Positions 1 to 6,097 of a stretch of 8,698 bases of DNA are shown in pieces; position 1 is the stretch's first letter, and every line of letters begins with the position of its first letter. The notes beneath the pieces were generated by a model. It was given only the letters and a program-made list of their open reading frames with translations, did no database searches and was not told the origin of the DNA. Both the position numbers and the translations under genes were made by a program. This DNA comes from Blautia sp. (GTDB lineage: Bacteria > Bacillota > Clostridia > Lachnospirales > Lachnospiraceae), in assembly GCA_017515945.1 (NCBI GenBank), contig JAFWDX010000322.1, forward strand, positions 1 to 8,698, in the 5' to 3' direction.

Positions 1-7
1 CAAAGGG

Positions 8-102
8 TGAGTCAAGGAACCTGTCCCCTCTGACTCATGGAACCCTGCCCCTGGCCCATCGAACCCGGCCTCTGGCTCATCGAACCCGGCCCCTGGCTCA
101 TC
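8..102. repeat. GC-rich tandem repeat array, about 21-bp period, REP-like
   Basis: Units begin at 31, 52, 73 and 94 with an exact 21-base spacing. Each starts TGRCTCAT or a close variant, followed by GAACCCNGCCCC. A diverged 23-base unit lies upstream at 8-30. That first unit is bounded by TGAGTCA (8-14) and TGACTCA (31-37), which are reverse complements, so it can form a hairpin-like arrangement around GAACCTGTCCCC. The array ends a few bases past the stop codon of the minus-strand carboxypeptidase. From memory, GGGGACAGGTTCC-like words flanked by TGACTCA-type sequence resemble dispersed REP-type repeats common in Clostridia, some of them linked to IS200-like transposases. That link is recall and not shown here. 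The array may run off the left edge of the window. No T-run marks it as a terminator. Confidence 0.7.
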
Positions 103-106
103 TGGT

Positions 107-1621
107 TCACTTCTTTATGATTTTTTTAGACTGAAAGAACCACAGGACCATCAGCCCAATCCCCGCCAGCCCAATAAGGATATACGGCAGGATCGATTTT
201 GACTGCGAGTAAGCCTTAGCCTCCTCCAGATTCTGCCTGTCGGCAGCTAAAGCCGCTTCATCAATGGAATTCTGCTGTGGGTTGACTACAGCGGTGCCGA
301 TGGGAAGGCTGTCATAAAAATAAGTGCGGATGATCTGCGAATCCTTTTCCTCATCCACATAGGTCATGTCCGCCGCTGTGATCCCTTGAGGCGCGACGAC
401 TTCACCGCCGGTGACGATATCAAAATCGTCGTTCCCGAGGGAAAGGATGTTGAACGTGCCGAATCCGAAATCCAGCAGAGAAGCAGCCTCATAGGAAACC
501 GAATCCGAAGTGCCCTGCAGGATGGCGCAGATCAGGGTCATGCCTTTGCGCTGCGCAGCGCAGAGGATCGTGGCGCCGGCAGTGCCGGTATATCCCTGTT
601 TCCCGCCCAAGGTCCCGCTGTAGTAGTCGGATCCTGCCGTATTGACCATCGAAAAGGAGGTGGACAACGTGCGGTCGCCGCCCGACATGTTCGTGGCCGG
701 GATCGTGTAGGTGGTGGCGGAGATGATCTTGCGGAAATCCTCATTCCTGAGGGCTGTCTGCATGATCATGGCCAGATCGTGGGCAGTGGAATACTGGGCC
801 GGATCCTCCAGACCGGTGGGATTGGTAAAATGAGAGCCTGTGCAGCCCAGCTCTGCCGCCCGACTGTTCATCAGCTGTACAAAGGCATCCACACTCCCGC
901 TGATATGCTCCGCGAGCTGCAGGGCCACATCATTGGCGGAGGCGAGGATGACGGCATACGCGCACTGCTCGATCGTAAAGATCTCCCCGACCTGAGAGGA
1001 AATATTCAGACCGCCCTCGGTCACGCCCTGGACGCCGGTCTCGGTCATGGTGACTTCGTCGGTAAGCTTTGCCTTCTCCAGTGCCAGCATCACGGTCAGG
1101 ATCTTGACGGCACTGCCGGGATCCACGGGTGTATCCATGTTTTTGGCATAAAGGATGGTGCCGGTCGAATCCTCCATCACGATCGCGCTGGCCGCGGAGA
1201 TATCAGGACCTGCGGGCCAGTCCGAATAATATGTCGTATAGTTTTCCCAGTTATCGGCCTGTACGGCCTGATGAGTTTCGGGATCGGCAGCGGTGGCTGT
1301 CGGAGCGGAAGTCGGCTCTGTGGCCCCGGCAGCGGAGCTGTCTGCCGCACTGTCCTCAGCTGCATCGGATACGGCCTGCGCGTCTGCGGATGCATCCTCC
1401 TGCTCTCCGTCGTATTCACTGTCGTATGTATCCTCCTGATATGTGTCGGAGTCGGAATAGCTTTCATCGTATTCTTCATAGGAACCGTCGTCATAGGATT
1501 CCTCGCCGGAGGAATCGTATTCCTCCTCATATTCCTCAGCCATGACCCTGACGGAACTGCCGGCCGACAGGCTCAGGCAAAGGCAGGCCAGCAGCAAATG
1601 CGTAAAAAGTTTTTTTCTCAT
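107..1621 (-). CDS. Secreted, membrane-anchored D-alanyl-D-alanine carboxypeptidase (peptidase S11, DacA/PBP5 family)
   Basis: Removes the terminal D-alanine from peptidoglycan pentapeptide stems outside the membrane, which limits cross-linking. The 504-aa protein starts with a signal peptide (basic MRKK, hydrophobic residues 5-20, likely cleavage near VMA at 26-28). Residues 29-77 are almost only Glu, Asp, Tyr, Ser and Gly, followed by an Ala/Ser/Thr/Pro-rich linker to about 125. The catalytic domain has the serine motif SAVK (170-173), SAN (228-230) and GGKQG (339-343). The last motif is normally KTG, so Thr is replaced by Gln. A C-terminal hydrophobic helix (about 477-496) followed by lysines anchors it in the membrane, as in many Gram-positive members. 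Residues about 392-470 fit the usual C-terminal beta domain. The start at 1621 was chosen over an in-frame ATG at 1696 because AAGGAG lies 10 bases upstream and it puts the signal peptide at the N terminus. It is divergent from the glycosyltransferase genes. Family is secure, but the effect of KQG on activity is unknown. Confidence 0.93.
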   Translation of the reverse strand: MRKKLFTHLLLACLCLSLSAGSSVRVMAEEYEEEYDSSGEESYDDGSYEEYDESYSDSDTYQEDTYDSEYDGEQEDASADAQAVSDAAEDSAADSSAAGATEPTSAPTATAADPETHQAVQADNWENYTTYYSDWPAGPDISAASAIVMEDSTGTILYAKNMDTPVDPGSAVKILTVMLALEKAKLTDEVTMTETGVQGVTEGGLNISSQVGEIFTIEQCAYAVILASANDVALQLAEHISGSVDAFVQLMNSRAAELGCTGSHFTNPTGLEDPAQYSTAHDLAMIMQTALRNEDFRKIISATTYTIPATNMSGGDRTLSTSFSMVNTAGSDYYSGTLGGKQGYTGTAGATILCAAQRKGMTLICAILQGTSDSVSYEAASLLDFGFGTFNILSLGNDDFDIVTGGEVVAPQGITAADMTYVDEEKDSQIIRTYFYDSLPIGTAVVNPQQNSIDEAALAADRQNLEEAKAYSQSKSILPYILIGLAGIGLMVLWFFQSKKIIKK

Positions 1622-1631
1622 TGGTAAAAAA

Positions 1632-1637
1632 CTCCTT
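1632..1637 (-). promoter_or_regulatory. Ribosome binding site of the carboxypeptidase gene
   Basis: Read on the minus strand this is AAGGAG, 10 bases before the ATG at 1621-1619. It decides the start codon, because the upstream in-frame ATG at 1696 would add 25 residues before the signal peptide and would place the start codon upstream of the promoter's -10 box. Confidence 0.8.
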
Positions 1638-1657
1638 CTTAAGTCATAATCAGCAGT

Positions 1658-1686
1658 AGTATAGCATAAAACAGGGCGTCTTGCAA
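1658..1686 (-). promoter_or_regulatory. Sigma-A-type promoter for the carboxypeptidase gene
   Basis: On the minus strand there is TTGCAA (1686-1681) as -35, a 17-base spacer, and TATACT (1663-1658) as -10. The bases just before the -10 read TGC, giving an extended -10 element. Spacing is ideal, and the -10 lies about 37 bases upstream of the start codon. The -35 word TTGCAA is its own reverse complement, so it reads the same toward the divergent gene. Confidence 0.7.
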
Positions 1687-1712
1687 AAAATATCACGTAA
1701 TGTTAATATAAT
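1684..1712 (+). promoter_or_regulatory. Candidate promoter for the first glycosyltransferase unit
   Basis: A perfect TATAAT sits at 1707-1712, 34 bases before the start codon at 1747. The hexamer at 17-base spacing (1684-1689, CAAAAA) is a poor -35. The palindromic TTGCAA at 1681-1686 would need a 20-base spacer. The -10 box is convincing but the -35 is weak, so this promoter may be weak or may depend on an activator. Confidence 0.4.
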
Positions 1713-1726
1713 TTCCATATTATATT
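1705..1726. repeat. AT-rich perfect inverted repeat over the plus-strand -10 region
   Basis: AATATAAT (1705-1712) and ATTATATT (1719-1726) are exact reverse complements separated by six bases. The left arm contains the -10 box proposed for the downstream glycosyltransferase gene. It could be an operator for a dimeric regulator, or chance symmetry in AT-rich promoter DNA. Confidence 0.35.
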
Positions 1727-1733
1727 CGGATTC

Positions 1734-1738
1734 GGGAG
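1734..1738 (+). promoter_or_regulatory. Ribosome binding site of the two-domain glycosyltransferase gene
   Basis: GGGAG lies eight bases before the ATG at 1747. It supports that start over a TTG 22 codons upstream, which lies ahead of the predicted -10 box and so would not be transcribed from it. Confidence 0.65.
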
Positions 1739-1746
1739 ATGATGCC

Positions 1747-3573
1747 ATGTCAGGCAGAATACAGTGGAAAAAAATGGCAGGGAAGCTTTCCCCCTATACA
1801 ATAAAAAAAGGCCTGTTGTATCTCAGGCATTATGGCATCAGGGAGTTCTGGATCCGCCTCCATGAGAGGTTTGAGCCGGAGGAGGTCCCCTATGGGCCGT
1901 GGTTTGAGGCCACCAGACCGGATGCAGAGTGCCTGGCCAGGCAAAGGAGCCGCAGATGGTCCTCTGATCCGGTCACATTCAGCCTGGCGGTACCTGCCTG
2001 GCATACAGATCCTGTTTTTCTGGAGCAGATGATCGATTCCGTCCTGGCGCAGACATACCCCTTCTGGGAGCTTTGCATCGTGAACGCGAGCCCGGAGGAT
2101 GAGCATATGCGACAGATCCTTTCACGATATCCTGCAGCGGATAAACGGATCCGCATAAAGGAACTGCGTCAAAATCTGGGGATCTCCGGGAATACGAATG
2201 CTGCGTTTGACATGTGTACGGGAGACTGGATCGGTCTGTTGGACCATGATGACCTGCTTTCGCCGCAGACCCTGTATCTTGCTGCGGACTTGCTTGCCCG
2301 GGAGCCGGACACAGAGCTGATCTATACTGACGAGGACAAGGTGACGGAGGATCCCGAAGCACATTTTCAGCCGCATTTCAAACCGGATTTCAATCTGGAT
2401 CTGCTGCGGTCCAACAATTATATCTGCCATTTCCTGCTCCTTCGCCGCACGCTGCTGGACCGGATCGGCGGGATGGACACGGCTTTTGACGGTGCCCAGG
2501 ATTATGACCTCATTTTCAGAGCCTGTGAAAGCGCGCATGCGATCCGTCATATCCCGGAGATCCTGTATCACTGGAGGACTCACAGCCAGTCAACGGCCGA
2601 CAACCCGGTCAGCAAGATGTATGCTTTCGAAGCAGGCAGACGGGCGATTCAGGCCCATCTGTCGCGCTGCGGGTGTGTGGGGGAGGTGACGCAGACAAAG
2701 GATTATGGCTTTTACAGAGTCAGATATCCCGTGCAGGGAGAGCCGCTGGTATCCGTCATCATACCGAACAAAGATCATCCGGAGCTTCTGCGCGCTTGCC
2801 TTGATTCGATCCGGAACATGACTACATGGCAGAGATACGAAATTCTGATCGTGGAGAATAACAGTGAGGGAGAGGAAATATTTTCCTTTTATAAAGAAGC
2901 GGAAAAGGATCCGCATGTCCGTATCCTGACTTACCAGGGCTCCTTTAATTATTCAAAGATCAACAATGAAGCTGCAAAACAGGCGCGTGGAGAGTATCTC
3001 CTTTTCCTGAATAATGACGTGACCGTCATCACGCCGGACTGGATGGAGGAGATGCTGGGCGTATGCCAGCGCCCTGAGGTCGGCGCGGTGGGAGCTCGTC
3101 TGCATTATCCGGATGGGACGATCCAGCATGCTGGGATCGTGATCGGTATGGGCGGCATCGCCGGAAGTCTATTTGTGGATATGCCCGCCGAGCGTTCCGG
3201 CTATCTGCACAAGGCATCGATCATGCAGGATCTGAGCGCCGTCACGGCCGCGTGTATGATGGTACCTGCACAGGCATTCGCGCAGGCGGGCGGCTTTACA
3301 CCTGACCTGGCGGTCGCTTTCAATGATGTGGATCTGTGCCTGAAGCTCGGCCGGCTCGGCCTGCTGGTGGTTTATGATCCGTTCGTCCGCATGTGGCACG
3401 CGGAGTCGCGGACCAGGGGCCCTGAGGATACGCCGGAAAAGGTGCGGCGCTTCCAGTCTGAGATCGAATATATGCGGGTACACTGGATCGACCTTCTCAA
3501 AAATGGTGATCCATGCTATAATAAAAATCTGTCCCTGACGAAATGGAACTATTCGATCCGCCCCAAGGAGTAG
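1747..3573 (+). CDS. Two-domain family-2 glycosyltransferase
   Basis: Cytoplasmic enzyme expected to add sugars to a lipid-linked polysaccharide from nucleotide-sugar donors. The 608-aa protein has two GT-A (GT2) domains in tandem. Residues 1-75 are a basic, aromatic leader ending in a YGPWFE...RQR segment that usually precedes this domain type. Domain 1 (about 78-285) starts at SLAVPAWHTDP and has the acidic metal-binding motif LDHDD (165-169), TDED (194-197), AQDYD (250-254) and ILYHWR (272-277). Domain 2 (about 333-580) starts VSVIIPNKDH and has VENNS (369-373), the DXD-like NND (422-424), the acceptor-loop-like FNDVDL (525-530) and MWHAES (549-554). Both domains retain their acidic motifs, so two transfers or a repeating addition are possible. 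Sugar and linkage cannot be read from the sequence. It is first in its operon, and its last codons carry the ribosome binding site of the next gene. Confidence 0.9.
   Translation: MSGRIQWKKMAGKLSPYTIKKGLLYLRHYGIREFWIRLHERFEPEEVPYGPWFEATRPDAECLARQRSRRWSSDPVTFSLAVPAWHTDPVFLEQMIDSVLAQTYPFWELCIVNASPEDEHMRQILSRYPAADKRIRIKELRQNLGISGNTNAAFDMCTGDWIGLLDHDDLLSPQTLYLAADLLAREPDTELIYTDEDKVTEDPEAHFQPHFKPDFNLDLLRSNNYICHFLLLRRTLLDRIGGMDTAFDGAQDYDLIFRACESAHAIRHIPEILYHWRTHSQSTADNPVSKMYAFEAGRRAIQAHLSRCGCVGEVTQTKDYGFYRVRYPVQGEPLVSVIIPNKDHPELLRACLDSIRNMTTWQRYEILIVENNSEGEEIFSFYKEAEKDPHVRILTYQGSFNYSKINNEAAKQARGEYLLFLNNDVTVITPDWMEEMLGVCQRPEVGAVGARLHYPDGTIQHAGIVIGMGGIAGSLFVDMPAERSGYLHKASIMQDLSAVTAACMMVPAQAFAQAGGFTPDLAVAFNDVDLCLKLGRLGLLVVYDPFVRMWHAESRTRGPEDTPEKVRRFQSEIEYMRVHWIDLLKNGDPCYNKNLSLTKWNYSIRPKE
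3565..3570 (+). promoter_or_regulatory. Ribosome binding site embedded in the end of the upstream gene
   Basis: AAGGAG forms the final two codons before the TAG stop at 3571-3573, five bases before the ATG at 3576. The two genes are therefore probably translationally coupled. This site selects 3576 as the start over an in-frame ATG at 3543, which has no visible ribosome binding site. Confidence 0.75.
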
Positions 3574-3575
3574 GC

Positions 3576-4532
3576 ATGGCAGAGGTAACAGTCATCATCC
3601 CAAATTTTAACGGACTTCGCTATCTGCCCTGTATGCTGGAGAGCATGCACAGGCAAAGCTTTACAGATATGGACATCATTCTGGTGGATAACGGGTCCAC
3701 AGACGGCAGCACGGCTTATGTGCAGGAGTACTGGCCGGATGTCCGGGTTATTTCGCTGCCGGACAATACCGGTTTCAGCCACGCGGTAAATGTAGGGATC
3801 CGTGCGGCGTCGGCGCCTTTTGTGCTGCTGCTCAACAATGACACAGAGGCGGATCCGCATTTCGTGGAGGCGCTGCTTCTCTGCATGAAAGCGCATGCGC
3901 ATGCTTTTTCCGCCGGAGCCAGGATGCTCTGCTTTGACAGGCGTGACAGGCTGGACGGAGCGGGCGACCTTTACTGTGCGCTGGGCTGGGCTTTTGCCAG
4001 AGGCAAAGGCAAGGCAGCCGACAGGTATCTTAAAGAGGAGCAGATCTTCTCTGCCTGCGGCGGAGCCGCGATATACAGGAGAGAACTTTTCGGGGAGATC
4101 GGTTTTTTTGACGACGAGCATTTCGCTTACCTCGAGGATCTGGATATCGGATACCGTGCGCGGATCTATGGTTATGAGAACTGGTATGCCCCGGACGCGC
4201 TCGTGTATCATGTGGGAAGCGGTACCAGCGGGTCCCGCTATAATCAGTTTAAAACCCGATACTCATCGAGAAACAATGTTTATATGATCTACAAAAACAT
4301 GCCCCTTTTCCAGATCCTGCTGAATCTGGTCTTTCTGATTCCCGGTTTTGCGATAAAGCTGTTCTTTTTTGCCAGGAAAGGGCTTGGCAGGGAATATCTC
4401 GCCGGGATCAAAAACGGTTTCCAGATCAGCAGAAAGGGGCGGAAGGTTCCCTTCAGGGCGGCACATCTGGGCAATTACTGCCGGATCCAGATTGAGCTGT
4501 GGCGCAACATGTTCGTAAGACTGGGAGGATGA
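3576..4532 (+). CDS. Family-2 glycosyltransferase, WbbL/rhamnosyltransferase-like
   Basis: Likely adds one sugar, possibly rhamnose, to the growing lipid-linked glycan at the inner face of the membrane. The 318-aa length is typical. A single GT-A domain starts at once with VTVIIPNFNG (4-13), followed by VDNGSTDGS (37-45), NTGFSHAVN (64-72), the DXD-like NND (87-89), CGGAAIYRRE (161-170), FAYLEDLDIGYR (183-194) and the HVGSGTSG region (212-219). Residues about 245-266 are hydrophobic and probably hold the enzyme at the membrane. The rhamnosyltransferase suggestion follows from overall resemblance to WbbL-type enzymes and is not certain. The gap from the preceding stop is only two bases, so the genes form an operon. 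The final codons form the left arm of a terminator hairpin. Confidence 0.9.
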   Translation: MAEVTVIIPNFNGLRYLPCMLESMHRQSFTDMDIILVDNGSTDGSTAYVQEYWPDVRVISLPDNTGFSHAVNVGIRAASAPFVLLLNNDTEADPHFVEALLLCMKAHAHAFSAGARMLCFDRRDRLDGAGDLYCALGWAFARGKGKAADRYLKEEQIFSACGGAAIYRRELFGEIGFFDDEHFAYLEDLDIGYRARIYGYENWYAPDALVYHVGSGTSGSRYNQFKTRYSSRNNVYMIYKNMPLFQILLNLVFLIPGFAIKLFFFARKGLGREYLAGIKNGFQISRKGRKVPFRAAHLGNYCRIQIELWRNMFVRLGG

Positions 4533-4557
4533 ATCAATCCTCCCTCCTTTCTTTTTT
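4523..4557 (+). terminator. Intrinsic terminator of the first glycosyltransferase operon
   Basis: GGGAGGAT (4523-4530) pairs perfectly with ATCCTCCC (4537-4544) around a six-base loop, followed by a T-rich run ending in TTTTTT (4552-4557). The left arm overlaps the last codons and the stop of the upstream gene. A few C residues interrupt the start of the T-tract, so termination may be incomplete. Confidence 0.75.
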
Positions 4558-4563
4558 AAAAAT

Positions 4564-4593
4564 TTGTTGCAATTATATTTCGGTTATTATAAT
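4564..4593 (+). promoter_or_regulatory. Promoter of the sugar-phosphate transferase and LCP unit
   Basis: A perfect TATAAT lies at 4588-4593. TTGTTG (4564-4569) gives a -35 with an 18-base spacer. The overlapping TTGCAA (4567-4572) is also possible with 15 bases. The predicted start would leave a leader of about 35 bases before the GTG at 4636. It lies just after the upstream terminator, which fits an independent unit. Confidence 0.6.
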
Positions 4594-4635
4594 ATATAGA
4601 AGTATACGGTCTGAGAAAAAGGTGGGGGTGGAGAC

Positions 4636-6033
4636 GTGGACAATCAAAAGTTTTTCAGTCGTCTTCATGTGTTTCTGGATGCTCTGACCATCGCATTGTC
4701 TTATCTGCTGGCGTGGGTGCTGAGATTCATCGGTCCCTTTTCCTATAATGCCGTCAGAGCCAGATCCTTTGAACAGTACATGAGCTATCTTATCCTGCTC
4801 ATCCCGCTGTTCCTGCTTCTGTACCATGCATTTTCTCTTTATGTGCCGATGCGGATGCAGGGGAGGAGGCTCGTGCTCTCCAGTCTGATCAAGGCCAACA
4901 CGCTGGGTGTGCTGGTTGCGATCTTTGTGTTGTACATGATCAATGAGGGAGATATTTCCCGTTCCATGTATGGCATGTTTTATATGATAAATATCTGCCT
5001 GAGCTGTCTTGTGCGCATGCTGGTGTTCCACATGCTCCGTCAGATGCGGCGCCGGGGACTCAATACCAGGCAGGTGCTGCTGGTAGGATTCAGCCGTGCA
5101 GCCCAGGAGTATATCGACCGTGTCCTGGAAAATCCCCAGTGGGGGATCATCGTGCGCGGGATCCTGGATGACGAGATCGCTGCAGGTACGGTTTACAAGG
5201 GGATCAAGGTGCTGGGACGCATAGCCAATCTTACGGTGATCCTGCCGGCCAACCGGCTCGACGAGATTGCCATAACCCTTGGCCTGAAGGACTATGACAG
5301 GTTGGAGGAGATCGTGGCCATGTGTGAAAAGTCCGGGGTACATACAAAATTTATTCCGGATTATAATAACATCGTTCCGACGAAGCCATATACGGAGGAT
5401 ATCCTGGGACTGCCTGTCATCAATATCCGTTACGTTCCGCTGACAAATACGTTTAACGCAATGGTAAAGCGCGTGATGGATGTGGTCGGGGCCCTGGCAG
5501 CCCTGGTCATTTCTTCCCCCGTCATGATCTTTTTTGCGATCCTGATCAAGATAACCAGTCCAGGCCCCCTGATCTACAAACAGGAGAGGGTAGGGCTCCA
5601 CAATAAAACTTTCCGGATGTTCAAATTCCGCTCGATGGAGGTTCAGTCTGAGGCAGAGGAAAAAAAGGCCTGGACTGTAAAAAATGACCCACGGGTGACG
5701 ACAGTCGGCCGGTTCATGCGCCATACCAGTATTGATGAACTGCCTCAGCTGTTCAATATCCTCAAAGGGGATATGAGCCTGGTCGGACCGCGCCCGGAGC
5801 GTCCTTTCTTTGTGGAAAAATTCCGGGAAGAGATCCCGCGTTACATGGTCAAGCACCAGGTAAGACCTGGCCTGACCGGATGGGCTCAGGTAAACGGATA
5901 TCGCGGAGACACGTCCATTCGGAAAAGGATCGAGTATGATCTTTTCTATATCGAGAACTGGACGGTGGGATTTGACATTAAAATCCTGTTCCTGACATTT
6001 TTCAGAGGATTTATAAACAAGAATGCATACTGA
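4636..6033 (+). CDS. Polyprenyl-phosphate glycosyl-1-phosphate transferase (WcaJ-like, undecaprenyl-phosphate glucose phosphotransferase family)
   Basis: Starts polysaccharide assembly by transferring a sugar 1-phosphate, often glucose 1-phosphate, from a UDP-sugar to undecaprenyl phosphate in the membrane. The 465-aa protein has the full-length family layout. There are four N-terminal hydrophobic helices (about 11-31, 50-70, 88-103, 112-133) and a Rossmann-like CoA-binding-type domain starting at QVLLVGFSRAAQEY (146-159). A further hydrophobic segment (about 283-305) leads into the catalytic bacterial sugar transferase domain. Catalytic-domain motifs are KQERVG (315-320), MFKFRSM (328-334), SIDELPQLFN (365-374), SLVGPRPE (381-388) and RPGLTGWAQVNG (410-421). 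The RGDT and IENW words near the C terminus resemble the WcaJ-type subgroup, but galactose-transferring relatives cannot be excluded. The start is GTG, preceded by a purine-rich AAGGTGGGGG stretch, and leaves the first membrane helix intact. It is probably cotranscribed with the LCP gene 64 bases downstream. Confidence 0.92.
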   Translation: MDNQKFFSRLHVFLDALTIALSYLLAWVLRFIGPFSYNAVRARSFEQYMSYLILLIPLFLLLYHAFSLYVPMRMQGRRLVLSSLIKANTLGVLVAIFVLYMINEGDISRSMYGMFYMINICLSCLVRMLVFHMLRQMRRRGLNTRQVLLVGFSRAAQEYIDRVLENPQWGIIVRGILDDEIAAGTVYKGIKVLGRIANLTVILPANRLDEIAITLGLKDYDRLEEIVAMCEKSGVHTKFIPDYNNIVPTKPYTEDILGLPVINIRYVPLTNTFNAMVKRVMDVVGALAALVISSPVMIFFAILIKITSPGPLIYKQERVGLHNKTFRMFKFRSMEVQSEAEEKKAWTVKNDPRVTTVGRFMRHTSIDELPQLFNILKGDMSLVGPRPERPFFVEKFREEIPRYMVKHQVRPGLTGWAQVNGYRGDTSIRKRIEYDLFYIENWTVGFDIKILFLTFFRGFINKNAY

Positions 6034-6097
6034 CGCGCGCCGGTATGAAACAGCCGGCCAGTGAGTTGATGAACCAGGAAAGGTTGGGGTATTGCTG

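Noticed and set aside
1..106. A minus-strand reading of the repeats that stays open as repeated EPGAGFD-like heptads, possibly a lost extension of the carboxypeptidase
   Set aside because: It is in another frame from the carboxypeptidase, a stop codon lies just upstream in that frame, and the enzyme already ends properly with a membrane anchor and lysines.
37..120. A 27-codon plus-strand ORF across the 21-bp repeats, giving a repeated WLIEPGP-like heptapeptide
   Set aside because: The period is a multiple of three, so any frame without a stop gives a repeated peptide. There is no ribosome binding site and the frame overlaps the end of the carboxypeptidase gene.
386..1627. A 413-codon open frame on the plus strand, opposite the carboxypeptidase gene
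   Set aside because: It lies fully antisense to a gene with clear S11 motifs. Its translation is Gly/Arg/His-rich with no recognisable domain, and it looks like a frame kept open by codon bias of the real gene.
4573..5856. A 427-codon open frame on the minus strand, opposite the sugar-phosphate transferase gene
   Set aside because: The opposite strand encodes a complete transferase with all family motifs. The antisense translation is His/Gln/Asp-rich with no domain and no ribosome binding site that I could see.
6039..6058. Inverted repeat GCCGG/CCGGC in the gap between the sugar-phosphate transferase and LCP genes
   Set aside because: The stem is only five pairs with a ten-base loop and no T-run follows. 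It is unlikely to terminate, and the genes are probably cotranscribed.
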